Shown one piece after another: positions 18,599-25,981 of a DNA stretch of 64,000 bases. The DNA is taken from NCBI RefSeq assembly GCF_963677315.1, contig NZ_OY781940.1, positions 124,001 through 188,000 of the forward strand, read 5' to 3'. Position 1 is the first letter of the stretch. Each line of letters starts with the position of its first letter. Below the pieces are notes generated by a model. It saw nothing but the letters and a program-made list of their open reading frames with translations. It had not been told where the DNA came from and made no database searches. The DNA is from an uncultured Sphaerochaeta sp. GTDB taxonomy: Bacteria; Spirochaetota; Spirochaetia; Sphaerochaetales; Sphaerochaetaceae. The position numbers were made by a program, and so were the translations under genes.

Positions 18599-20333
18599 GC
18601 TCCAGAGGGACAAAGCTGAAACTTCTTACATCAAACAACCCCATATCGGTGAGCTTATAGGCAGGGATAACCGGTAAGGACATGAAACAGAGTGTCATGA
18701 AGGGATCGATTTCCTTGCCGATATGCAGTGATTCCTGCGCAATATGATGAAGGTTTTCCAGCTGCTCAGCGATCACTGAGCCTGGCTCATAGCTCATCAA
18801 ACCAGCTACGTTCTGTGCAAAGGAAGCTAGTACTTTCTTCTGTTTCACAATCACCATACCGCCTCCAATGGAGATCAAGTGCTCTACAGCCATGGCCATA
18901 TCCCCATCATCATCCCCTGCTACAATGATGTTGTGTGAATCATGGGCAACGGATGTAGCCATCGCCCCACCCTGCAAGCCATACCCGCGTAAGAGAGCAA
19001 CAGCAACATTTCCTGTTCCTGTGTGACGCTCAACCACTGCAAGCTTGATGATATCCTGGCTCTTGTCATGGACCCATTCGCCATTTTCCACCTTAACGGT
19101 AGCCTCTCCCGCTCCAGTGACCACCCCTCCTGGGATGATGTCTATTACACGAACATGGGATCTGGAAAGGGGCAAGCGGAGACGCTTGGCTGAGAATTCC
19201 TTGACTTGCATCTTGCCAGAGACACGATCATCATGTTTTGCTTTTGAAGCATTGCAGATCGATCCATCTTCAGCTACCAAGTCTCCAGCCACATATACCT
19301 GATGCATGGAGAACTCTTTCAGGTCATTGCAAAGCAGGAAATCCGCACGCTTACCAGGTGCAATCGCACCCCGGTCAGACAGGTGATAGCAATCTGCACT
19401 ATTGATGGTAGCCATGCAGATGGCCTCAATTGGATCAAGTCCATCCTGTACTGCAATGCGTACATTGTTGTTAATGTGCCCATCGGTGAGAATGCTTTTC
19501 GGTTGCCGATCATCCGTACAGAAGATACAGCGTCTACTGTTTTTTTCCGTCACTCCTCCCAGGAGCATCAATACATTTTTACAAGCCGACCCTTCACGGA
19601 GCATGACATACATGCCACGTCGGATACGGTCACGCAGCTCTTGCTCATTCTCGCACTCATGGTCGGTTAGAATCCCTGCACTTGCATAGGCATCAAGCTC
19701 TGCTCCGCCGATTGCAGGGCTATGGCCATCGATCACCTTGGAAAGGTGCTTCGCCTCCATGATCTTGTCCAGAACCAAATCTGTTCCGGCGACTACACCA
19801 GGGAAGTCCATCATCTCACCTAAACCAAGCACTCTCTCATGTTGCAAGGCTTCCTTGATATCCATTGCTTCCAATACAGCCCCACTATGCTCAAAGGTAG
19901 TAGCCGGGACACAGGAAGGCACCATAAAGAAAGCTTGCAACGCTGTCTCATGAGATGCCTCCAGCATATAGGACAGTCCATCAAGACCACATACATTGCA
20001 GATTTCATGGGGATCTGCAACTACTGTGGTGGTTCCACAGGGAACCACAAGATTGGAGAATTCCTCGGGAGTGGCATGGCTGGACTCAATATGTACATGA
20101 CTGTCTATAAAACCTGGCAGGAGATAGCGCCCCCCACCATCAACCACCGTTTCGGCTTCTCCTTGTCCACACTCAGCAAAACCTGCAATGTATCCGGATT
20201 GGATCAGGAGGTCAGCCTCAAACCACTCCTTGTTATATACATCCAAAATATGGGTATTCGTAATGCACAAGTCAGCTTTTTGCCTTCTTGCTGCAGTTTC
20301 TATCACTTCCTGCAGTCTTTTCTTCGTAACCAT
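18588..20333 (-). CDS. ade: Adenine deaminase
   Basis: Converts adenine to hypoxanthine and ammonia; Mn/Fe-dependent amidohydrolase family enzyme. Metal-binding motif IDSHVHIESSHATPEEF is near residue 70, followed by VVADPHEICNV, IDGHSPAIGG and LTDHECEN. The C-terminal adenine-deaminase domain is present. ATG 20333 is chosen because AAGGAG lies just upstream; it gives 581 residues. The promoter carries a GCAAC repeat, and the gene is divergent from the purine permease, so it fits an inducible purine pathway. Confidence 0.95.
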   Translation of the reverse strand: MVTKKRLQEVIETAARRQKADLCITNTHILDVYNKEWFEADLLIQSGYIAGFAECGQGEAETVVDGGGRYLLPGFIDSHVHIESSHATPEEFSNLVVPCGTTTVVADPHEICNVCGLDGLSYMLEASHETALQAFFMVPSCVPATTFEHSGAVLEAMDIKEALQHERVLGLGEMMDFPGVVAGTDLVLDKIMEAKHLSKVIDGHSPAIGGAELDAYASAGILTDHECENEQELRDRIRRGMYVMLREGSACKNVLMLLGGVTEKNSRRCIFCTDDRQPKSILTDGHINNNVRIAVQDGLDPIEAICMATINSADCYHLSDRGAIAPGKRADFLLCNDLKEFSMHQVYVAGDLVAEDGSICNASKAKHDDRVSGKMQVKEFSAKRLRLPLSRSHVRVIDIIPGGVVTGAGEATVKVENGEWVHDKSQDIIKLAVVERHTGTGNVAVALLRGYGLQGGAMATSVAHDSHNIIVAGDDDGDMAMAVEHLISIGGGMVIVKQKKVLASFAQNVAGLMSYEPGSVIAEQLENLHHIAQESLHIGKEIDPFMTLCFMSLPVIPAYKLTDMGLFDVRSFSFVPLELNK

Positions 20334-20346
20334 TCGAGCTCCTTCT

Positions 20347-20361
20347 GCAACATTTTGCAAC
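20347..20361 (-). promoter_or_regulatory. GCAAC-N5-GCAAC direct repeat (site 2)
   Basis: On the plus strand it reads GCAAC ATTTT GCAAC. It lies between the candidate -10 box of ade and its ribosome site, so near +5 to +20 of the transcript. A repressor position, as at site 1. Confidence 0.55.
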
Positions 20362-20372
20362 GTCTTTCTATC

Positions 20373-20400
20373 AGTGTACCACTTCACGATAATTGTTCAA
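20373..20400 (-). promoter_or_regulatory. Candidate promoter of ade
   Basis: On the minus strand TTGAAC (20400-20395) and TACACT (20378-20373) are 16 bases apart. This is consistent with a sigma-70 type promoter about 40 bases before the ade start. Confidence 0.5.
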
Positions 20401-20622
20401 GGGAAAATATTGGTAGTAGGTATACAGCATAATTAATAATTTGTATTGATAATGAAGTAGGTTTTTTTCGCTATATAGCAAAATTTCTAGAAAATTTTTA
20501 GCCAGATTCCCAAAATTATACCCTATAATTTGGTTATATAACAAATGTAACGATTTTTCTGTACGATTTGATACAGATAGGGTAGAATGGTATCAACCAA
20601 AACATCTGCAAGGAGTGCATCG
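20401..20622. other. AT-rich divergent intergenic region between ade and the purine permease
   Basis: Over 200 bases with no gene, clearly richer in A and T than its surroundings. A TATAAT is at 20524-20529, without a good -35 box. A ribosome site (AAGGAG, 20610-20615) precedes permease ATG 20623. I looked for the conserved core of a purine riboswitch and did not see it. No GCAAC repeat is present on this side. Confidence 0.5.
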
Positions 20623-21909
20623 ATGGAAAAGTTTTTCAAGCTCAAAGAACGAAAAACGACCGTCAAGACTGAAGTCATGGCAGGTATTACTACCTTCTTA
20701 ACTATGGCTTACATTCTTGCCGTCAACCCAGGCATCCTTTCCGAATCCGGAATGGATTTCTCCAAAGTATTTGCTGCAACTGCAATTGCTGCATCAATCG
20801 CAACCTTGGTAATGGCCCTGTTGGCCAATCTACCATTCGCTCTTGCCCCAGGCATGGGTCTGAACGCCTTCCTTACCTACACCGTCGTTTTCGGTATGGG
20901 TTACACATGGCAGTTCGCCCTCACGGCAGTATTCGTTGAAGGTATCATTTTCTTGATCCTCACCGCTGCCAATATCCGTGAGGCAATTGTCAACAGCATC
21001 CCAGCCAACCTAAAACGTGCAATCGGTGTTGGTATCGGTCTCTTCATTGCCTTCATTGGCATGCAGAATGCTGGTATCATCGTTGATGGAGCTACGTTGG
21101 TTTCTCTGAATGCTGACTGGTTCATGGGAGCTCCCGGCCTTGCCATGATTGGCTTGATCATTACCGGTATCCTCTTGGCCCACAAGGTGAACGGTGCCCT
21201 TCTCATTGGTATCGTTGTTACCACCATTATCGGCATTCCTTTTGGAATCACCGCATACAAGGGTGGCTCTTACCTTCCCCCAGCCCCGTACTTCTTCCCA
21301 TTCGAGTTCTCTAATATCATGAGTGTTGACTTCATCGTTGTTGTCTTCACCTTCTTGTTTGTAGATATGTTCGATACAGTTGGAACCCTGATCGGTTGTG
21401 CCACCAAGGCTGACATGATCCAGGATGATGGATCCATCCCCAACTGTAAGGAAGCACTGTTCGCTGATGCAATCGGAACAACCGCAGGTGCAATCCTCGG
21501 AACCTCGACCGTTACCACATTTGTTGAATCTTCCAGTGGTGTTGTTGAAGGTGGACGAACTGGCTTGACTGCATTGACCGTTGCTATTCTCTTCGCTCTC
21601 TCCCTGTTCCTCGAACCGTTGTTCGGTTCCATTCCTAGTGCTGCTACAGCACCTGCCTTGATCATCGTCGGTGTTATGATGATGAGCCCGGTAAAGGATA
21701 TCGAGTGGGACGAGATGACCGAAGCTATCCCCGCCTTCTTGACCATGATCTTCATGATCGTAGCTTACAGCATTGCAGATGGTATCATGTTCGGTATCCT
21801 CTCCTATGTATTGCTCAAGCTCTTCACCAAGAAGACCAACGACATTTCAAAGATGACTTGGGTTGTTTTTGCTCTGTTCGTGATCAAGATTATTTTCGGC
21901 GCCCTCTAA
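20623..21909 (+). CDS. Purine (adenine/guanine/hypoxanthine) permease, AzgA-like
   Basis: NCS2-family membrane carrier in the AzgA/YicO branch, 428 residues with 12-14 helices. The N-terminus MEKFFKLKERKTTVKTE followed by MAGITTFLTMAYILAVNP is diagnostic. Other family segments are ALAPGMGLNAFLTY and FVDMFDTVGTLIG, and TTFVESSSGVVEGGRTGLT. ATG 20623 is chosen on AAGGAG 7 bases upstream. Divergent from ade, so it likely supplies purine bases for the catabolic genes. A strong terminator follows. Confidence 0.92.
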   Translation: MEKFFKLKERKTTVKTEVMAGITTFLTMAYILAVNPGILSESGMDFSKVFAATAIAASIATLVMALLANLPFALAPGMGLNAFLTYTVVFGMGYTWQFALTAVFVEGIIFLILTAANIREAIVNSIPANLKRAIGVGIGLFIAFIGMQNAGIIVDGATLVSLNADWFMGAPGLAMIGLIITGILLAHKVNGALLIGIVVTTIIGIPFGITAYKGGSYLPPAPYFFPFEFSNIMSVDFIVVVFTFLFVDMFDTVGTLIGCATKADMIQDDGSIPNCKEALFADAIGTTAGAILGTSTVTTFVESSSGVVEGGRTGLTALTVAILFALSLFLEPLFGSIPSAATAPALIIVGVMMMSPVKDIEWDEMTEAIPAFLTMIFMIVAYSIADGIMFGILSYVLLKLFTKKTNDISKMTWVVFALFVIKIIFGAL

Positions 21910-21929
21910 GAGCTTCAGCTCTGTTCTTA

Positions 21930-21961
21930 TGGACCTCCTTACTCAGGGGGTCCAATTTTTA
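21930..21961 (+). terminator. Rho-independent terminator after the purine permease
   Basis: A 10-bp stem (TGGACCTCCT / AGGGGGTCCA, one G-T pair) with a TACTC loop is followed by ATTTTT. Confidence 0.85.
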
Positions 21962-22017
21962 TCCCCTACCCATCACCCAGTTTCTACGGTACAATAGCAC
22001 TCGTTGAGGAGTAAATT

Positions 22018-23022
22018 ATGCGCGCAAACATGATGCGATTGGATACGAATAAAGTGTATTTAGTCACCGGGGCTGCCGGTTTTATTGGGTTTCATCTAAG
22101 CAAACGATTGCTTGGGCTTGGATGCACGGTCATTGGTTTGGATAACCTGAACGATTACTATGAGGTGTCTCTCAAGGAAGAGCGACTGAGGATGTTGGCC
22201 TGTGAACAATTCATCTTCTATAAAGTAGATCTTGCTGACAGGAAAGAGCTTGATGCAATCTTTACCCGACACCAGGTAACCCATGTCATCAACCTTGCTG
22301 CACAAGCAGGGGTGAGATACAGCATCGACAACCCGTATGCATACCTACAATCGAATCTTGTGGGTTTCCTCAATATCTTGGAATGCTGTCGTCATCATGC
22401 AGTAGAACACTTGGTTTATGCCAGCAGCAGTTCCGTCTATGGCTTGAACAGCAAGATACCCTACTCCACACAAGATAAAGTTGACCATCCTGTAAGCCTC
22501 TATGCAGCTACCAAGAAATCCAATGAGCTGATGGCCCATGCATACACACACCTCTATCATATCCCGACCACAGGACTGAGATTCTTCACGGTCTATGGGC
22601 CGTACGGTAGACCGGATATGGCATACTTTTCATTCAGTAAAAGGATCATGGAAGGGAAAGGCATCAAGGTCTTTAACAATGGGGATATGTGGCGTGATTT
22701 CACCTACGTCGATGACATCATTACCGCCTTGGAAAACATCATTCCCAATATACCTGAAGAGAATGAAGCAAAGGATCGCTACAAGGTCTATAATATCGGA
22801 AACAATAAACCAGTGAAATTGAAGCAGTTCATAGAAACACTGGAACAGTGTCTGGGAAAGAATGCGGAAAAAGAATATCTACCGATGCAACCTGGGGATG
22901 TGTACCAGACCTATGCAGATGTCACTGACCTGATGGAAGATTTTGATTTCAGACCCAATACTCCTCTTGAGCAAGGGCTTGAGGCTTTTGTCTCGTGGTT
23001 CAAGCCATACTATGGATACTAG
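22018..23022 (+). CDS. NAD-dependent epimerase, UDP-glucuronate 4-epimerase-like
   Basis: Extended SDR enzyme of 334 residues for nucleotide sugars. The NAD loop is GAAGFIGFHLSKRL; the active site has SSSSVYGLN and YAATKKSNELMAHAY (Tyr and Lys). The segment LDNLNDYYEVSLKEERL is typical of UDP-glucuronate/galacturonate epimerases. GAGGAG precedes ATG 22018. It overlaps the next gene by 11 bases. No other sugar or polysaccharide gene is adjacent, so its pathway is unknown. Confidence 0.85.
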   Translation: MRANMMRLDTNKVYLVTGAAGFIGFHLSKRLLGLGCTVIGLDNLNDYYEVSLKEERLRMLACEQFIFYKVDLADRKELDAIFTRHQVTHVINLAAQAGVRYSIDNPYAYLQSNLVGFLNILECCRHHAVEHLVYASSSSVYGLNSKIPYSTQDKVDHPVSLYAATKKSNELMAHAYTHLYHIPTTGLRFFTVYGPYGRPDMAYFSFSKRIMEGKGIKVFNNGDMWRDFTYVDDIITALENIIPNIPEENEAKDRYKVYNIGNNKPVKLKQFIETLEQCLGKNAEKEYLPMQPGDVYQTYADVTDLMEDFDFRPNTPLEQGLEAFVSWFKPYYGY

Positions 23023-24241
23023 AAATACACTCTATGATGTAGTGGTTATTGGAGGAGGAGCTGCTGGGCTGTTTCTTGCTGCTCATCTTCCCACTTCCAA
23101 GGCACTGCTGATCGAACACAAGGAAGCAGCAGGCAAGAAGATCCTGATCACCGGTGGAGGCATGTGCAACCTTACCAATACCCAAGCGAAAGAGGATTTC
23201 CTGCAGCATTATGGTAGCAGAGCACAGCGCAACTTTCTTCTTCCCTCCTTCCAGGCTTTCCCTCCCTCATCTCTCATGCAATGGTTCGAGTCCAAGGGGG
23301 TTTCCCTCGTGACCAGGGAGGATGGGAAGGTGTTCCCCGCTTCACTGGATGCCCATGAGATCAGGGATGTGCTGGTCAGGGAGAGTAAAGCCAGCATAGT
23401 GTACAACTCCAAGATCTCTTCACTCAGCAAGGATGGAGAATATTTCTCTATACACACCGATAATGGGTGTTTTACATGCAAAAACCTGGTATTGGCTACT
23501 GGTGGAATGAGTTATCCGAACACAGGAAGTGATGGGAGTGGATATAGCCTAGCCAAAATGCTTGGGCACTCCATCGTTCCTCCAAAACCAGCGCTCGCTG
23601 CCATCATGGTGGATACGTATCAGTGGAAGCACCTTGCAGGTAATGCAATCCGCTCTTCATATGCAGAGTTTCATCATCCAGGGGAGAAAAAACGGTTCCT
23701 GCAAGCTACTGGGGATATACTGTTTACACACGATGGACTCTCAGGTCCCTTGATCCTTACGGCCAGCCGTGAGCTGAAAGCAGGCGATTCCATCACATTC
23801 TCCCTGCTGCCGATGGAGAACAAACGAGAGGTTCAGGAATATCTCCTTGCACTCCTCTCCTCACAACCCAAGAAGCAGGTTTCAACCATCCTCAAGGAGG
23901 CAGGTCTTGTAACATCCCTTGCCCAGCAGGTAGTCAGGGAACTTACGCTTGATCCTACCAGTACCCCAGCCCACCTGAACAAAGCACAGCGGCAGGACCT
24001 GGTTAGGATGGTTACAGAGAGACGGTTCATCATCAAGGGGATCAAGGGATTCAATGCAGCGATGGTCACCTGTGGTGGAGTGAGCTTGAAAGAGATAGAC
24101 AGAAACAACATGCAATCGAAGAGGGTTGAGCATCTCTACTTCTGTGGTGAAATTTTGGATGTGGATGGACAGAGTGGAGGCTACAACCTTCAGGCGGCAT
24201 TTTCTACAGCGTACTGTGTAGCTGAACATATACAAGTATAG
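23012..24241 (+). CDS. NAD(P)/FAD-dependent oxidoreductase, HI0933/BaiN-like
   Basis: Flavoprotein of 409 residues. The N-terminus binds FAD (VVVIGGGAAGLFLAA), followed by AAGKKILITGGGMCNLTN, the family signature. The C-terminal part has GGVSLKEIDRNNMQSK and GEILDVDGQSGGYNLQAAFS. Members have no settled general function; some act in bile-acid or ring reduction. ATG 23012 overlaps the epimerase stop; the frame is open further upstream but that part does not resemble the family. Confidence 0.82.
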   Translation: MDTRNTLYDVVVIGGGAAGLFLAAHLPTSKALLIEHKEAAGKKILITGGGMCNLTNTQAKEDFLQHYGSRAQRNFLLPSFQAFPPSSLMQWFESKGVSLVTREDGKVFPASLDAHEIRDVLVRESKASIVYNSKISSLSKDGEYFSIHTDNGCFTCKNLVLATGGMSYPNTGSDGSGYSLAKMLGHSIVPPKPALAAIMVDTYQWKHLAGNAIRSSYAEFHHPGEKKRFLQATGDILFTHDGLSGPLILTASRELKAGDSITFSLLPMENKREVQEYLLALLSSQPKKQVSTILKEAGLVTSLAQQVVRELTLDPTSTPAHLNKAQRQDLVRMVTERRFIIKGIKGFNAAMVTCGGVSLKEIDRNNMQSKRVEHLYFCGEILDVDGQSGGYNLQAAFSTAYCVAEHIQV

Positions 24242-24253
24242 GAGGAAGATTTT

Positions 24254-24613
24254 ATGCAATTTCTTTGGACAACAATAACCGTTGGGAATATGGAAGAGAG
24301 CCTGGAATTTTACCAGGATATTCTCTCACTACCGATATCCAGCAGAATGCAAACACCTGCCGCTGAGATTGTGTTTTTAGGAGATGGAGAAACTAAGATC
24401 GAGTTGATCCATCACCCAGGAGAAGAGAGCTCTCCCGTAGGAAAGAACATCAGTATAGGATTAAGCGTCAAGAATCTTGATGACCACATGGCAATGCTCA
24501 AGGAAAAAGGCATTCCCATCGCAGAGGGACCCTTCTCCCCAAATCCTTCCGTCCGGTTTTGCTTTGTGCATGACCCAAACGGTGTCCGTGTGCAATTTGT
24601 GGAACGCAACTGA
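24254..24613 (+). CDS. VOC-family (glyoxalase-like) protein
   Basis: One vicinal-oxygen-chelate module of 119 residues with paired beta-alpha-beta-beta-beta units: ITVGNMEESLEFYQDILSL at the start and DPNGVRVQFVE at the end. The His/Glu metal ligands can be traced (IELIHHP, VQFVE) but substrate is unknown. AGGAGGAAG precedes the ATG. Follows the BaiN-like gene by 12 bases. Confidence 0.82.
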   Translation: MQFLWTTITVGNMEESLEFYQDILSLPISSRMQTPAAEIVFLGDGETKIELIHHPGEESSPVGKNISIGLSVKNLDDHMAMLKEKGIPIAEGPFSPNPSVRFCFVHDPNGVRVQFVERN

Positions 24614-24620
24614 TAGAGTT

Positions 24621-24650
24621 TGAGCCGGGATTTCTCCCGGCTCAAAAACT
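24621..24650. terminator. Bidirectional terminator between the VOC gene and ygeW
   Basis: TGAGCCGGGA / TCCCGGCTCA form a 10-bp stem with a TTTC loop, extended by GAGTTT and AAAACTC on the flanks. It lies between convergent genes and has U-rich tails for both directions. Confidence 0.85.
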
Positions 24651-24672
24651 CTAGATACCTTTGAAATACTGA

Positions 24673-25872
24673 CTATTTGATGCGCTTTACAGCAGCCTCA
24701 AGCAGCTCTTCCAGCTTTGCAGAAGGATTCTGGAACTTTGCCAGGAAGATCATTGCAGCAATGACGTATGGCTTGTAACTGGCTTCCTTGTACAGGGGTA
24801 CCAGATACCTGTCAAATACGGAAGCTTCAACCTCACCTTCCTTACAGGAAAGACCAGTGATGTCAGCAGGCAGGCAGTGCATGTAGAGAGCCTTTCCGTC
24901 CTTGGTGGTCTTCATCAAGTCTTCAGTACAGGTCCAATCCTTGAATTTGGCATTGTTAGCCAGACAGGTTTTCTCCAGTGCCTTCAATGCTTCCTGGTCG
25001 CCCTGCTCAACAATCTTGGTTCTCTCTTCCATAACTGCAAAGGGAGCCCAGCTCTTGGGATAGACAATGTCAGCATCCTTGAATGCTTCAGCCATGGACT
25101 CCACTCTCTTGTAGGAACCACCGCTCTTCTTTGCATTCTCTGCAGCGACTTCTTCAACATCAGCCATTACATTGTACCCTTCTGGGTGAGCAAGTACGAC
25201 ATCCATGCCAAAGCGGGTGAACAGTCCGATGATGCCCTGAGGGACAGAAAGGGGCTTGCCGTATGAGGGGCTATAGGCCCAGGTCATGGCTACTTTCTTG
25301 CCCTTGAGGTTCTCAACACCACCAAAGTGATTGATCACGTGCAGCATGTCAGCCATGCTCTGGGTTGGGTGGTCGATATCGCACTGGAGGTTGACCAAGG
25401 TGGGTCTCTGCTCGAGTACTCCATCGTCATAGCCGTCCTGTACAGCCTCAGCAACAGTCTTCATGTAGGTGTGGCCTTTGCCAATGTACATGTCGTCACG
25501 GATACCGATGACGTCAGCCATGAAACTAACCATGTTGGCGGTTTCACGAACGGTCTCGCCGTGAGCGATCTGGCTGGTCTTCTCGTCAAGATCCTGGACC
25601 TCAAGGCCGAGCAGGTTACAAGCACTTGCAAAGCTGAAGCGTGTTCTTGTGGAGTTGTCACGGAAAACGGAGATTCCAAGTCCACTGTCGAACACCTTGG
25701 TGGAAATATTGTTCTCGCGTAATGCACGCAGTACTTCTGCTACCTGAAAAACGGCAGCAATTTCGTCATCACTCTCTTTCCAGGTATGGAAAAAGTCGTT
25801 GAGATACATGTTGTCAGTTTTGAGGGTTTTCAGTTCCTCGATCATCTGTTTGATTGTGGCTTTGTCCTTCAT
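24673..25872 (-). CDS. ygeW: Knotted carbamoyltransferase YgeW
   Basis: Aspartate/ornithine carbamoyltransferase family member of 399 residues; E. coli YgeW is about 396. The carbamoyl-phosphate motif is FRDNSTRTRFSFASA, followed by QIAHGETVRETANM, DIDHPTQSMADML and MHCLPAD. YgeW belongs to the purine/urate catabolic cluster and is not an arginine enzyme. ATG 25872 has GGAGG 9 bases upstream; the frame is open further upstream, across the promoter. Last gene of the set, but with its own promoter after xdhD. Confidence 0.93.
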   Translation of the reverse strand: MKDKATIKQMIEELKTLKTDNMYLNDFFHTWKESDDEIAAVFQVAEVLRALRENNISTKVFDSGLGISVFRDNSTRTRFSFASACNLLGLEVQDLDEKTSQIAHGETVRETANMVSFMADVIGIRDDMYIGKGHTYMKTVAEAVQDGYDDGVLEQRPTLVNLQCDIDHPTQSMADMLHVINHFGGVENLKGKKVAMTWAYSPSYGKPLSVPQGIIGLFTRFGMDVVLAHPEGYNVMADVEEVAAENAKKSGGSYKRVESMAEAFKDADIVYPKSWAPFAVMEERTKIVEQGDQEALKALEKTCLANNAKFKDWTCTEDLMKTTKDGKALYMHCLPADITGLSCKEGEVEASVFDRYLVPLYKEASYKPYVIAAMIFLAKFQNPSAKLEELLEAAVKRIK

Positions 25873-25908
25873 GTGGGGAAACCTCCGTAAGTTTTGAATC
25901 ATAAAAAA

Positions 25909-25952
25909 TCCAGACAATGGCACTATACCATGGCAGTGTCCCATTGTCCAGA
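25909..25952. promoter_or_regulatory. Large imperfect palindrome over the ygeW promoter
   Basis: A 44-base dyad centred on CCATGG (25928-25933). ACAATGG on one side pairs with CCATTGT on the other; about 16 of 22 positions in each arm match. It spans the -35 and -10 boxes of ygeW, as an operator would. Confidence 0.45.
25922..25950 (-). promoter_or_regulatory. Candidate promoter of ygeW
   Basis: On the minus strand TGGACA (25950-25945) and TATAGT (25927-25922) are 17 bases apart. The GCAAC repeat lies 7 bases upstream of the -35 box. Confidence 0.6.
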
Positions 25953-25957
25953 TTTAT

Positions 25958-25972
25958 GTTGCAGTTTGTTGC
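25958..25972 (-). promoter_or_regulatory. GCAAC-N5-GCAAC direct repeat (site 3)
   Basis: In the ygeW direction it reads GCAAC AAACT GCAAC, between the xdhD stop and the ygeW -35 box. The upstream position fits an activator. Confidence 0.55.
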
Positions 25973-25981
25973 AAGATTCCG

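Noticed and set aside
20401..20622. Possible purine riboswitch before the purine permease
   Set aside because: The conserved loop and junction bases of the purine aptamer are not visible; the region is only AT-rich.
24673..25872. Naming YgeW ornithine carbamoyltransferase for arginine synthesis
   Set aside because: The catabolic neighbours, the length and the YgeW-like sequence make an arginine role unlikely.
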